A DNA stretch of 64,000 nt from the NCBI GenBank assembly GCA_030762895.1, contig CM061065.1, positions 83,709,607 to 83,773,606 of the forward strand, read 5' to 3'. The translations under genes were made by a program, and so were the position numbers. The DNA comes from Sophora flavescens. Its lineage: Eukaryota; Streptophyta; Magnoliopsida; Fabales; Fabaceae. The notes beneath the pieces are model-generated. The model worked only from the letters and a program-made list of their open reading frames with translations. It had not been told where the DNA came from and did no database searches. Below are positions 31,416 through 42,770 of this stretch, piece after piece (the first letter of the stretch is position 1; the number at the start of each line of letters is the position of its first letter).

Positions 31416-32509
31416 TCTCAGTCTTTAAATAGAGAAGTTCCATGAGGGTTGCGATCTAAACCCTCTTTTTGTCACTTTGGGCAATCCTAGTGCGACAAAA
31501 ACCTCTTCCCTTTCCCTTCCCTTGAACCCCTTGAAGTTCTTAGAGTTTGTGAGTCCGTTTGGGAGAGAAGTTACGCGTGTTAGCATCGTTTAAGGTAATG
31601 TAGTTATCCATTCTTAATCTCCTTTTCCCTTCTTTTGAATTGGAGATTAATTGGTTGTTCTCTTCTCTTATTGTTTGGCCAAGGTTTGGGGAACTCGTCG
31701 AGCCGCTCGAGGGAACATGTCTAGTTTGTCAACGTTATCGTTCTGGAAATCTTCATACCAGGTATGGGGAGAAGGAATAGTATTGAGATGTAGGTGTTGA
31801 GGGTAGCGTAAGATGAAGGGTTAACCCATGACCCTGTCATACATTGTTGTCTATTTGATGTTAATTGATGTATGTACGATAGATATTATTATAATGTTAA
31901 TGGCATGCTTTAATTGTTATACTGTTTTATATTAATTATTGATGATGTATGAATAGATGGTATTGGTATGCCCAATCGAGTATGATGTTTAATGATGCCA
32001 TGAATGTCTATGATGATGATGATGCTCTTATGATGATGATGTTGTTATGATTATGAGAATGTTGTTATGATAATGATGATGATGTGGTGCTCCGTTTGAG
32101 TGTTGATTGTTGGGTATGTTAATTCCAACAATGACGTTAATAAGACTATAACCAATTAATAGGGCTTATTAATGATGTTAAGACGTTAAAATATGTTAAC
32201 AATGACAATAATATTTAAGGGATGTTTTCCCAGTTGTTCATAAGACATGAATATAGTGTGAGATGTAAGGTTATGTTCATAGGGCTTAGTGAAAGACCCT
32301 AGGATTGATTAGTAAGTGTTCTAGGAAAATTAATGATGAAGCTGTGATTAAGGGATTAATTCCTCGTGACGATAAGGCATTAATATTAACGAAGAACAAA
32401 TAAGATTAATGAAGCTGATGTTCGATGGGTTAGTTAAAAGCCAATAGGTTGAATTTGTGATCTGTCCCAAGAATTTGGGGAAGGGTTTCTGACCCTTTCT
32501 GCCCATATT

Positions 32510-32690
32510 AGTACGACCACGCTCCATCGAGTACGATCGTGCTTAATAGGGAGCACGCCCATGCTCCAGTTTGAAATCCAGAGCAGGGAGCGCAAGTGAG
32601 CACGCCCGTGCTCAGCAGGCAGCACGACCGTTCTTCCTGCAGGTCGAACACGCCTGTGCTGAGGGTGAGCACACCCGTGCCAACATGACC
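32510..32690 (+). repeat. Second inverted-repeat cluster, split LTR
   Basis: Four or more GAGCACGCCCGTGCTC-type copies, several degenerate (GAGCACGCCCATGCTC, GAACACGCCTGTGCTG), at the position matching 15358-15513 in the solo LTR. Confidence 0.75.
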
Positions 32691-32804
32691 AGAACAAGAA
32701 CATAATGCTGAAAACAGGGGTTCTACCCCAAAGTATCCAATTAATGAAAGAAGACACCAAACGAAGAAAAGAGGAGTTAGATAAGTTAAAGATTTTGTTC
32801 TGTA

Positions 32805-32999
32805 CCTTGGTAGCCGAGTGGACAGGGGGGCCTTGATGCTTAATGGTCAAGGTGTTGAGCTATGTACCTGATCAGTCGGAGTGTTAATAATTAAAGTGGA
32901 AACATGCTGTTCTGTACCATGGTAGCCTAGCGTTCGCTCCAAGGGGGCCTTGATAGCCGAGTGGTCGAGGTGTTGAGCTCTGGTGCTTTTTGGACAGAG
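32805..32999 (+). repeat. Hairpin array with TAGCCGAGTGG loop, split LTR, left part
   Basis: Hairpins: CCTTGG-loop-ACAGGG (32805-32827), CCTTGA..TCAAGG (32831-32852), CCTTGA-TAGCCGAGTGG-TCGAGG (32948-32970), and CTCTG..CAGAG (32978-32999). The last corresponds to CTCTAG..CTAGAG in the solo LTR, an A-T to G-C change that keeps pairing. The copy at 32916-32946 has a longer loop. Confidence 0.65.
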
Positions 33000-33016
33000 T
33001 GTTGTTGTTTTATACC

Positions 33017-33133
33017 CGTTAAGGATGAAATTTTGGATTTCTGACAGATGTTTTCCCGACAGGATGAAGAGAGAATCGGAGTAATGATTAGGATTTTTTA
33101 AGTATTTAAATTGTTTAGTTGACAAGAAAAGAA
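33017..33133 (+). repeat. Tat 5' LTR, first part
   Basis: Begins CGTTAAGGATG (TG end mutated to CG; the 3' LTR has TGTTAAGGATG). It ends at the CACTA target GAA. The rest is at 39457-40394. Confidence 0.88.
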
Positions 33134-33159
33134 CACTAGTGGAAAATATACATTAGACG

Positions 33160-33470
33160 GTAAAGGTTTACGTCAGTTAACCAAAAACTAGACGTTAAAA
33201 AGGGGGCGGTGGCAGTTTTGTAAATATCAGACTTCATTAATTCACTGTTAACGTAAGTTGTTTTAAGGACTGACGTTAAAAGTGAGGTGGTGGCAGTTTT
33301 GTAAATATTAAATCACTATTTGCGTCAGTTGTTTAATGAACTAACGTTAAAAGTGTTTTGCAAGAAATTATTAAAACTTTTAACGTCAGTTGTTTATAAA
33401 CCTGACGTTATAAGTGTGATTTTTACTTCAGTTAAATAAATAACTGACGTAAATAATCAACTCATTCCTA
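33160..33470 (+). repeat. CACTA left subterminal hairpin array
   Basis: At least five AACGTCAGTTG...AACTGACGTTAAAAGTG units, each an inverted repeat with a short centre, some with CTTCAG or GCGTCAG variants. Confidence 0.85.
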
Positions 33471-34340
33471 TCTTTCTTTCGTTGTCATCTCCCTGTTGTC
33501 ACTCTTAACGCAGATCATCACTCCATATAGTGCAGTTTATTTCTAATCTTTTTTTAAAAAAGTTTATTTTTAATCTTAATTAATTAGCTTGAATTAGTAA
33601 ATTAACAAATTCTTGTGCAAATTAAAATAAATAAACACTTAACATAAAACAAGTTATATATGTATAATCAAATCGTATCTCATTGAAGCGATTCATAAGT
33701 TACAATTACATGTTTAAAAGATAAAAAATTTCCGCAAGATATATAGCACTAAAATATAAAAAAGTTTCTGCTTCAACATCATTTTCTTCTCAGTCCTGTC
33801 CTCAGAATCTCCAACATTGAATGCATCCCCTCCCTCATTTGAAGTCGATGCTCCATCTGAATCCACAATCACTTTGGAGCCGTGGCAGAGTGAAGGGTGC
33901 ACTCGATCTGTTTCAAAGAATATTCTTGGAACAGCCACTTGGTTCCAAAGCTGAGGTTTTGGAACTGTAGCTGCTGATTCTCCATAAGGATGATGGTGTG
34001 TGCAATTCACATAATGCGATTTACACACCCTTATCACCCATGTAATGCGATTTACACAACCTCAGAAGTTGTTTGACCATTAAGACAGAGACCTTTAAGT
34101 CTAGGTATAGGAAGAAAGAGTGATGAAGTTAATCTCCATGGCAGAGCCATATTGTGAAGCAGAAAAATTAAAGGAAGGAAGGAAGCTATTTATAGGAGTA
34201 GGGGATGAAGTTACTAGGCGTCGTAAGTTGCTAAAAAATTAAATTGATCATTAAGAGCATTAGGTTCCAAGGCGCATTGGGAGTTGGCCTGGCAGTCATA
34301 TATTATAAACGTGCAGAAAAGAAAACGCCCGAAAAGGAAT
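33471..34340 (-). other. Unidentified stretch between two left repeat blocks of the CACTA
   Basis: This 0.87 kb separates two blocks of subterminal repeats. It has a 107-codon minus-strand frame (34037-33714) with no recognised domain, whose composition (CTHHHPYGESAATVPKPQLW, then FFETDRVHPSLCHGSKVIVD) looks protein-like rather than random. It could be a captured host-gene fragment or part of an internal nonautonomous insertion. No start context, partner exon or homologue is visible. Confidence 0.3.
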
Positions 34341-34344
34341 AGGA

Positions 34345-34965
34345 AGATACACTTTTAACGTCAGTTGTTGAATAAAACTGACGTTAAAAGCGTTTTTAAA
34401 ATAAAAATATTTATTTTTAACGTCAGTTGTTTATACAACTGACGTTAAAAGTGTGATTTTTACTTCAGTTAAATAAACAGCTGACGTAAATAATCCTATA
34501 TCCCTATCTGAAATGCCCTGTTGTCACACAAATGTCCGTTAACGCCGCTTGTTGAATAAAACTGAAGTTAAAAGTGTTTTTAAAATAAAAAATATTTATT
34601 TTTAACGTCTGTTGTTTATACAATTGACGTTAAAAGTGTGATTTTTTACTTCAGTTAAATAAATAGCTGACGTAAATAATCCTATATCCCTAGCTATCTG
34701 AAATGCCCTATTGTCACTCAATTAACACAGGTCTCAGAGCCATTTTGTGAAGGAATAGAAATATAGAGGAAAAGAAGAGGCAGTATTACAGACTGTTACA
34801 TAAGAATGTTACTTTAACACTTTTAACGCCGCTTGTATTCAACAACGGACGTTAAAAGTGTTTTTTTAAAAAATATTAATATTTAACGCCGTTTGTTAAT
34901 AAAACCGACGTTAAAAATTAATTGTAACGCCGCTTGTTTAATACAACCGACGTTAAATGTTGTTT
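34345..34965 (+). repeat. Second left repeat block of the CACTA
   Basis: Long perfect or near-perfect hairpins, for example 34414-34450, where TTTTAACGTCAGTTGT faces ACAACTGACGTTAAAA across four bases. The phrase GCTGACGTAAATAATCCTATATCCC is duplicated (34482 and 34665) and resembles 33445, so the left end appears internally duplicated. Confidence 0.8.
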
Positions 34966-35679
34966 TATATAACGCTTACACCCGCGCGCCTTTCCGCACT
35001 TCCCGCTCCAGACGTACGTCTCTTTTCTCTTTTCATCACGCTCAACCCTAAATCACTCTCAACCCTCACTCTCAATCTCACCCAGCACAGAACCCTAATC
35101 GCGAGCTCATCTCCACCGCAACCACCGCGAGGGCTTCTTCGCCACAACCGTGAGGTACACTATTAACCCTAACTCTGTCTTTCCATTCATTCTTTGCAAT
35201 AACTTGACGTACATCTCTCTTTCCCCTTCCCGTGCACTAACTCTCCTTGTCCCTCTGCTCTCAGTAACCACATCGAACGTTGGCCACCACTCGAGCTCCC
35301 TTCCCTACCACCACGCGAGCACCTATTTCTGGTGAGTATTTAGGGCACATTTTTGTATTTTTGGTTTTGAGTGTATGTTGAAACTGTAGTCTCAGTAGTT
35401 GAAACTTGAAATCGTGAGTTTGAGTTGTTTGGAATGTACGTCTCTGTTTTTGGGTTTGAGTGCATGTTGCTCTGCTGGTTGATCTGTCACGGCCGTGATC
35501 AGTTCTGCCTGTGATGGCATGGTCTGTTCAGTTGGCACGTTACGGCCGTGATGGACATCACTGCCAGGCCGTGACCAGTGCTTGGCAATTAATCTTTAAA
35601 AACTATAGTTTTCAATCTCCCGTATTGTCCTTATATTGGATATATATTTGTTTTGTATATCTACAGGACCTATCTAGTT
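34966..35679 (+). other. CACTA transposase 5' region with a leader intron
   Basis: A C-rich, CCCTAA-containing leader (35040-35330) ends in a donor, CTG|GTGAGT, at 35331/35332. The matching acceptor CTACAG ends at 35666, 14 bases before the transposase ATG. This implies a 335-bp intron (35332-35666) in the 5' UTR. Confidence 0.55.
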
Positions 35680-38600
35680 ATGGATCGTAGTTGGATGGTT
35701 TGTAAGCGTACTAGTGCTGAGTATTTGAAGGGGGTGGGAGAATTTATAGAATTTACTCAAAGGAATGTTCCTAATAGTAATGGAATGTTCTGTTGTCCTT
35801 GTGTCAAGTTTTTGAATACGAGGAAATGTACGGTGAAGGATATACGTACTTATTTGATTTGTGAAGGGATTTGCTTGAGTTATACAAGATGGATATGGCA
35901 TGGTGATATGATGTTGAGTAGTAATACGGCGAGTGTCTCCCAAAGTGAGGACGTTGACGTAGATATGGAGGATGATCGAGTAGAGGACATGATCCGTGAT
36001 ATTGGACAAAAATATTTTCATCGAGCGCATGTGTATGATAAGTTGTGCGGTGATGCGGATAAGCCTTTATATCCAGGGTGTACTACTCATACACGGTTGT
36101 CGGCGGTGCTAAAATTGGTTTGTGTGAAGGCGAGAAATGGTTGGAGCGATAAAAGCTTCACGGAATTGCTTGAAGTGTTGAAAGACTTGCTTCCGGAGCA
36201 CAACACATTGCCTGACCGTAACTATGAGGCCAAGAAGGTATTGTGTCCTATGGGTATGGAGTATAAGAAGATACACGCATGCCCCAATGATTGCATACTG
36301 TACACCGGTGTTCATGAAGACAAACACGATTGCCCCAAATGTGGGTTATCACGATACAAAGTGAAGGGTGGTGATGATGATGATGATGTTGATGATGTGA
36401 GAAAAAAGGGTCCTCCTGCGAAGGTGTTATGGTATCTTCCAATAATTCCAAGGTTCAAGCGATTGTTTGCCAATGCGAAAGATGCGAAGAATCTTATATG
36501 GCATAATGATGAGAGGAAACGTGATGGAAAGGTTCGCCATCCTGCTGATTCTATTCATTGGAAGAATATCGATACTATGTTTCCGGATTTCGCCGATGAG
36601 CCAAGAAACCTAAGGCTTGGACTTGCTACGGATGGAATGAATCCTTATGGTAACATGAGTAGTATTCATAGTTCATGGCCTGTTCTGTTGGTGATTTACA
36701 ACATGCCCCCTTGGTTGTGCATGAAGCGCAAATACATGATGTTGTCTATGATGATTTCGGGCCCAAAGCAACCGGGAAATGACTTAGATGTTTATCTAGG
36801 TCCCTTGATTGAAGACTTGAAAACGTTGTGGGTGGAAGGTGTTGATGTAGTTGATGGGTATTCTCATGAGACTTTCAAGCTTAGTGCCATGTTATTTTGC
36901 ACCATCAACGACTTTCCAAAGATACGGTAACTTGTCCGGCATGCAGTGTCAAGGGGCATAAAGCATGCCCTATATGTGAAGAAGGCACATGCTACACTCG
37001 GTTGCATCATGGAAAGAAGACGGTTTACCTTGCGCATCAGAGATTTCTTAGACGTGATCACCCATATCGTAAGATGAAAAAAAGCTTTTAATGGATGCCA
37101 AGAGACGTAGGAAGAAGCGCCGCGGCCTTAATTGGAGAAGCAGGTTTATCGGAGGGTAAATGACATCGATGTTATATTCGGCAAGTCCAAAAAGAAAGGT
37201 AAAGCTGTTGAGAAAAACATATGGAAGAAGAGGTCGATATTCTTTGATCTTCCATATCGGCGCAAGCTTGATGTCGACATCTGCATTGATGTGATGCATG
37301 TGGAGAAAAATGTGTGTGATAGTGTGATCGGGACGCTTCTCAACATTCAGGGCAAGACAAAGGATGGTGTGAATGCTCGTCTCGACCTCGTTGCTATGGG
37401 TATACGAGAGCAGTTAGCTCCAGTTGTTGAGGATGGTATGCGGACTTATTTGCCGCCAAAATGTCATACTTTGTCAAAAAAAGAGAGACAAAGTTTTTGC
37501 GGGTGTCTTCAGGGCATCAAAGTTCCACATGGTTACTCTTCAAATATGAAGAGACTTGTCTCTAGTGATCTTAAATTGGTTGGCTTGAAGTCTCATGATT
37601 GTCACATCTTGATGCAACAACTTCTGCCCGTTGCTATTCGTGGTATTGCTACAAAAAATGTGAGACATGCCATTACTCAGTTGTTCTCATTCTTCAATTC
37701 TATATGTAGCAAAGTCGTTGACCCCCGTATGTTGGATGACTTGGAAGTTAAGGCTTCTACAATCTTGTGCCAATTGGAGATGTATTTTCCTCCTTCCTTT
37801 TTCGACATAATGGTTCACTTAATTGTTCATTTGGTGAGGGAGATTAGATTATGTGGGCCGGTTTTTCTGAGATGGATGTACTCAGTTGAGCGTTACATGA
37901 AGATCTTGAAAGGGTACGTGAAGAATCATCATCGTCCGGAAGCATCTATTGTTCAAAGGTATGTTGCAGAAGAAGCTATTGAGTTTTGTTCGGACTACCT
38001 TCATAACATGGATCCTATAGGGGTTCCTAAGCCTCGGCATGATGAGATCAGATGTCAAGGTAAGGGTACACATGGCTTAAGAATTAATAGGAAGGATCGG
38101 GAGGAAGTGCTTCAAGCACATTTGTATGTATTGAACAACATCGAATGTGTTCAGCCTTTCTTATTTGAACATAAAAGAAAAGTCAATCAAGAAAACCCTC
38201 GAATGAGCGAAAGGTGGTTGTTGAACAAGCATAACAAGACTTTCTTACCATGGTTCAAGGAAGAAATGCTTGAGGATGGTAGTACTGCTTCTAATGACGT
38301 AAAATGGCTAGCACGTGGGCCTAACTTCAACGTCATATGTTGGAGCGGATACGACATAAATAACTTTTCCTTTTATACAAAGGAACAAGATAACAAGAGT
38401 ACCATGCAAAATAGTGGGGTTATGATCGTGGCCGAAGCAATGCACTTCTCTAGTGCAAAGGACACAAAACCCGTTACAGCACCGACACCTTACTTTGGAT
38501 ATATTGAAGATATTTGGGTGCTCGATTACACTAAGCTTACGGTGCCGGTATTTAAATGTAAGTGGGTTGATAGTAACGGTGGTGTACAAACCGACGAATT

Positions 38601-38889
38601 GGGGTTCACATTGGTAGACCTCAACAAGTTAGGTCATATAAATGAGCCTTTCATAATGGCTTCCCAAGCAAAACAAGTGTTCTACATCACCGATCCTTCT
38701 AACAAAAGGTTGTCCGTGGTTCTCCAAGGAAAAAGCATGTATAATGGTAGTGATGAAAATGAAGATTCAAATCTTGATATTCCTGAGGCTCCTTCTTTTT
38801 CAACAAACATGCCTACTATAATGGAGAAGACACAGGTGGACGATGTACATGCCACTCGTGATGATCATCACGAAGGGATATTGATATAG
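35680..38889 (+). pseudogene. TNP2-type CACTA transposase, frameshifted
   Basis: The start is ATG at 35680 (MDRSWM, usual for the family). Domains in order: transposase-associated N-terminus with CPCVKF; TNP2 core (CPNDCILYTGVHEDKHDCPKC near 36285, WYLPIIPRFKRLFANAKDAK, LGLATDGMNPYGNMSS); DUF4218 (SHDCHILMQQLLPVAIRG near 37595, with CGPVFLRWMYSVERYM); and a C-terminal DUF4216 (YFGYIEDIWVLDY near 38495). The product recognises CACTA ends and cuts them. The first frame stops at 36928-36930; shifts near 36918, 36945 and 37090 connect it to the second long frame (to 38889). Most of the gene is otherwise open, so it is recently inactivated. Confidence 0.9.
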
Positions 38890-39453
38890 GTAGTTTAAAC
38901 TTAGTATACATTTATAACCTATGTTAATAAATATATATTGTTTTGAACATGCATACATATGGATCATTGTTCCATTTTTCCTTTGCAATTTTGTAATGTG
39001 TGTGATATTCTGTGTTACTGGGATATTTACTGAATGCAGGGATGGCTTAGGGGAGTGATATTTTAAAACTGAATTTAAAAAAAAATACTATTAACGTCAG
39101 TTGTATCATACAACTGATGTTAAAAGTATTTTATAAAAATATACAGTACACTATTAACGTCAGTTGTTTATTACAACTGACGTTAAAATTAAGACCTTTA
39201 ACGTCAGTTCTTGATAACAATTGACGTTAGTTTTAACAAAATTTACGTCGGTTTTGTTAAAGAACTGACGTTAATTTTGACAAAATTAACATCAGTTGTG
39301 TTAAAGAACCGACGTTAATAGTGTTATATTTAACGCCAGTTCTCAACTGACGTTAAAAGTTAAACTTTTAACGTCAGCTGTATTTACGTCAGTCAGTATT
39401 CTGACGTAAAAAATCAATTTTAACTGACGTAAAAAGCACTTATTGCACCAGTG
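38890..39453 (+). repeat. CACTA 3' UTR and right subterminal hairpin array
   Basis: About 190 bp of 3' sequence follow the transposase stop. Then inverted-repeat units (39090-39430) with AACGTCAGTTG arms and variants include pairs facing each other across short centres, ending at the CACTA terminus 39453. Confidence 0.82.
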
Positions 39454-39456
39454 GAA

Positions 39457-40394
39457 CATAGTCTTGTAAAAGGGGAGAATTCAACAGATGGATTCATGAT
39501 GAAGCAAAAAAGGAAATATAACTAGCCAAAAGTAAGAATTGTCAAAAGAGAAAGAAAGTGAAGAAATTGGCTAAGTCCCTGATCCGACAAAAGGTTATCA
39601 ATACAAGTTGTCAAGCAGCCAAACCGTCAAAGACAATCAAGTTGACACAGAGCAGTTCAAGGAATTGAGCAGTTGCCAAAGTTGTTTGACAAGCAGTTCA
39701 AATTTAAAGTTTAGAAACTGCCAAGATACGTGGCAGTCATTAAGATAGGAAGTTAGTAATAAATAGTTACTTTATTTACCTATAAATACTTGTAAACACA
39801 ATGTAAAAAAGGGGTCGGTTACTTTATACACATCCTACACATCTCGATCACACAACAGATTGACGGATAACATTCAAGTATTCCCTCCACCCTTCTTATT
39901 TCAATTCAATATGAAAACCCAGTACAATACTGGTTATGTCTTTCAAGTTCTTCACTTGTTCTTCATTATTTCCAGTATTCCTCTCAAATTATTCTTCTAA
40001 TTTCTTTTACTTTTCGCAAGTAATTTCTATTCTTAGATTTTATTTTACTTAACCTTTCTTTTCAAGACTTTTGTCTCTTGTTCGTTATAAACTTAGTTCG
40101 ATTAGGAAGTTATTTTCTACAATAGAAACTACCTTCATCTTTTAAATTTCAAAGTTACCTTTCATTATTTACGCTAATTTTATACACCATTTTCAAACTC
40201 ATATACTTGTCATAGCATCAAGTCCTTGCCAGTATATTACTAGATCTGACTAACTTGTCAAATTCATACTTGGCAGACAGTTCATACCTATTCTTGATGA
40301 GATTACAGCATAACTCGTAGGTCCCACACTCATTTGATCTTTAATTATTTGCAACGAAGGAATGTTGGTCAGAAACCACAAAACCATGTTAACA
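39457..40394 (+). repeat. Tat 5' LTR, second part
   Basis: Continues the LTR after the CACTA and ends TTAACA at 40394, directly before the primer binding site. It matches 53200-53563 and 63139-63703 of the 3' LTR closely and contains the TATA box at 39781. Uninterrupted GGTTACTTTATACACATCC near 39818-39836 is the empty site of the Athila insertion in the other LTR. Confidence 0.9.
39781..39789 (+). promoter_or_regulatory. TATA box of the Tat 5' LTR
   Basis: TATAAATAC; the same sequence is at 53516-53524 in the 3' LTR. It lies downstream of the CACTA insertion point, so the core promoter is intact but separated from the first 117 bp of the LTR. Confidence 0.6.
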
Positions 40395-40397
40395 AAT

Positions 40398-40414
40398 TGG
40401 CACGCCCGGCGGGA
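40398..40414 (+). other. Primer binding site of the Tat element
   Basis: TGGCACGCCCGGCGGGA starts three bases after the LTR end and has the TGGC start of a tRNA 3'-end complement. I could not assign the tRNA confidently. Confidence 0.6.
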
Positions 40415-40468
40415 TGAGTTTAGAGTAACTCGTGTAGTGTCACGAACTCTGACATACAAATTTATTGT

Positions 40469-42770
40469 GTGTGTCTACGGAGTGGGAGAGTGATTCAAAC
40501 GTCTTCTAATTCCCAAAACTCTGTGAATATGAGTAGTGCAAGTAATGCAGGCGTAGTTAGCACTAATGCCGCTGTGACAACGGTGGATGCTAATCCTATA
40601 ACCACTGTTGCGCCAATTGATAATATTCCTGCAACCATGACTAACGCTACTAATGCAGGAAATAATAGCTCTAATAGTTTAGTGGCTAGAAGAGGCGTTT
40701 CCTATGCTCAAGTTGTCAATAGGTTTGACGAAGTTGGCCAAGGAACACTCCCGTGACCAACTTCCCCAGTTTTACAACAAATAAATCCACCAACTACCGG
40801 ATTGTTTCCATGGAGTGTTGTGAATTCAAACCCAAGAAGGACTACGCAACCTCTGCCACAACCTTTGTATGGAATGCCTTACGGTTCGACCACTGTCAAC
40901 CCAAATACCCCATTTGCATACATACCATATCCAAATGGAGTAACGACGACCGCCCATACATCTGGACAGGCAGGACCGTCGACTGGGGGGCAAATCCCCA
41001 GTCAAGCGGATGGGATAACAGGGTCAGTGGTGATGACCCCTACTCGACAAGAGCGTCCAATAGTAAGACCACAAGTATCCCCACTTAGACAACCCCCGTA
41101 AAATATTGTTGGTCTGTCAGTGGCTACATTAGCCAATGTTCGATAACTAATTGATTCTAGTAACTTTGACATGGTGAATACATTTACTCAGCAAATGGGT
41201 ACAGTGATTACGCCATTGATGGAAAACACGAATAATGCATGCTTAACATTAGCAAATGAGATACGTAGGTTAAATAGAGCCTTTGGGAGTGTTAGCCCCA
41301 GACGATAACCAAAATGCCAATAGAAATCCCAATAGAAATGTCAATAAGAATGTCAACCAGGGTCAGAATAACCAACCACAGGTTGAACAACCACAAGTTA
41401 TCCAACTTGACGGATCCGAACAAGATGACGAGTAGCCACAGTCCCATCTTCGAGTCCCTTTGAGACGTGGAAATGTACACATTCTACAGCCAGAGGAAGA
41501 CGAAGACTTTGTCATAAACCAGGGCGCTCTTGGAGCGCTTCGTCAAAATGTTCTAAACCAGAATGTTAACCAAGTTCTTGAGCCAGGATTGGATCGGTTT
41601 GGTTTTAATATAGGTTATGCCAATCAACCATTTTTTGCATCAGCATTTCCTAATTGGGTCCAACAGGCAGAAATGCTTCGAGGATACAAAATACCCAAAT
41701 TTTCAAAATTATGGGGGGAAAGTGGAGAATCAACTGTCGAGCATATTTCCCGATATACGATCGAATTAGGAGACTCGACTTTAGAGGAGGGAATAAAAAT
41801 GAAGTTCTTTCCTAGTTCATTAACTAAGAATGCTTTTTCTTGGTTTTCAACCCCGAGACCTAATTCCATACATTCCTGGAATCAATTAGAGAGGAGCTTT
41901 CATGATTAATTCTTTAGGGGTGACCTAAAAATTGGGTTGACAGACTTATTTGGCATTAAAAGAATGAATAACGAGTCTGTCGATGATTACCTTGCCCGAT
42001 TCCGTCAAATGAGGAGTCGTTGCTTCAACCCTATCCCTGAGGCAGAAATAGTGAAGATTGCTGCCAGGGGTCTATATTATCACATTAGGAAGAAATTGGT
42101 CAACCAACACCTCATTGATCTTGCCCAGTTGGGTGACAAAGTCTGACAAATTGAACAACTGAAGACCGAAAAGGTTTTCAAGTAGAGGAAATTCCTCAAA
42201 AGAGAAAAGATTAATTTTGTCGGATGTAGTGATTCCGACGAAGAGGGCAATAATTCTGAAGAATATGAGGTAGATTATGTTGAATTGAAAACTTGTCCCC
42301 CTTATATATGTCAAGCCTTGAGGCCTACAAGGGTCAGAGAAAGGATTCCTTTCATCAATAAGAAAGTGTATACATTTGACGTGACCAAAGCCGACCAAAT
42401 ATTTGACATACTGCTCAAAGATAAGCAGTTAAAGTTGTCAGATGATCATAGGCTATTGAAACCCCATGAAATAAAAGATCGGAAGTATTGTAAGTTTCAT
42501 AATACTTTTGGTCATGTAACTAACGACTGTATGAATTTCAGGGATATCATTCAGAAAGGTTTGACAGACGGAAGACTAAAGTTTTCAGACAAGAAACCAG
42601 ACATGAAGATCGATACAGAACCATTCGGTCCTGAAGTTAACAAAACTGACCGCCAAGTCCCTATGGGAATAGGCATGGTCAATATAAGAGCTGGACATAA
42701 TCTTCAGATGGACCTGACAGATTCATTTGATATCTATCCAAAGCAGGGGAACCGCTTGTCGACTTCATGA
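40469..42770 (+). pseudogene. Tat gag, several frameshifts and stops
   Basis: An N-terminal Ser/Asn/Thr-rich region (LRSGRVIQTSSNSQ, GVSYAQVVNRF) is followed by a retrotransposon gag domain: FSWFSTPRPNSIHSWNQLER near 41835 and DLFGIKRMNNESVDDYLARF near 41943. A Cys/His segment, CKFHNTFGHVTNDCMNFRD (42490-42546), replaces a canonical zinc knuckle as in other Tat elements. Gag packages the element RNA into particles. Stops: TAA 41907, TGA 42144, TAG 42183; each is one C-to-T change from CAA, CGA or CAG. Frame changes near 40750, 41100 and 41290. The true ATG is not clear; the first open codon after the PBS is GTG. Confidence 0.82.

Larger units (their letters stand above)
31051..33016 (+). repeat. 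LTR of the TAGCCKAGTGG-hairpin family, left part, split by the Tat element
   Basis: It starts TGTAACATTCCC and aligns in blocks with the solo LTR at 14160-16732: two inverted-repeat clusters, a TATA-like TTTAAATAG at 31424, a shared CGTCGAGCCGCTCGAGGG stretch (31697 on), and the hairpin array from 32805. The Tat retrotransposon entered at 33016/33017; the same LTR continues at 63709 and runs off the window. Whether this is a solo LTR or part of a full element cannot be seen here. Confidence 0.8.
33134..39453 (+). mobile_element. CACTA transposon, complete, in the Tat 5' LTR
   Basis: Left end CACTAGTGGAAAATATAC and inverted right end CACTGGTGCAATAAGTGC. The 3-bp duplication GAA lies at 33131-33133 and 39454-39456. 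The Tat 3' LTR has the unoccupied sequence AAGAAAAGAACATAGTCTGG near 53183-53202, so both breakpoints are exact. Both ends carry arrays of TAACGTCAGTTG-type inverted repeats. The transposase gene runs in the plus direction. A separate TNPA/Transposase_24-like gene was not recognised. Confidence 0.93.

Noticed and set aside
33160..33470. CRISPR-like repeat-spacer pattern in the CACTA subterminal regions
   Set aside because: Plant context, units are degenerate inverted repeats of irregular spacing and no cas genes; they are CACTA ends.
35674..38988. Minus-strand frames opposite the CACTA transposase
   Set aside because: Shadows of a recognised gene on the plus strand, with no domain of their own.
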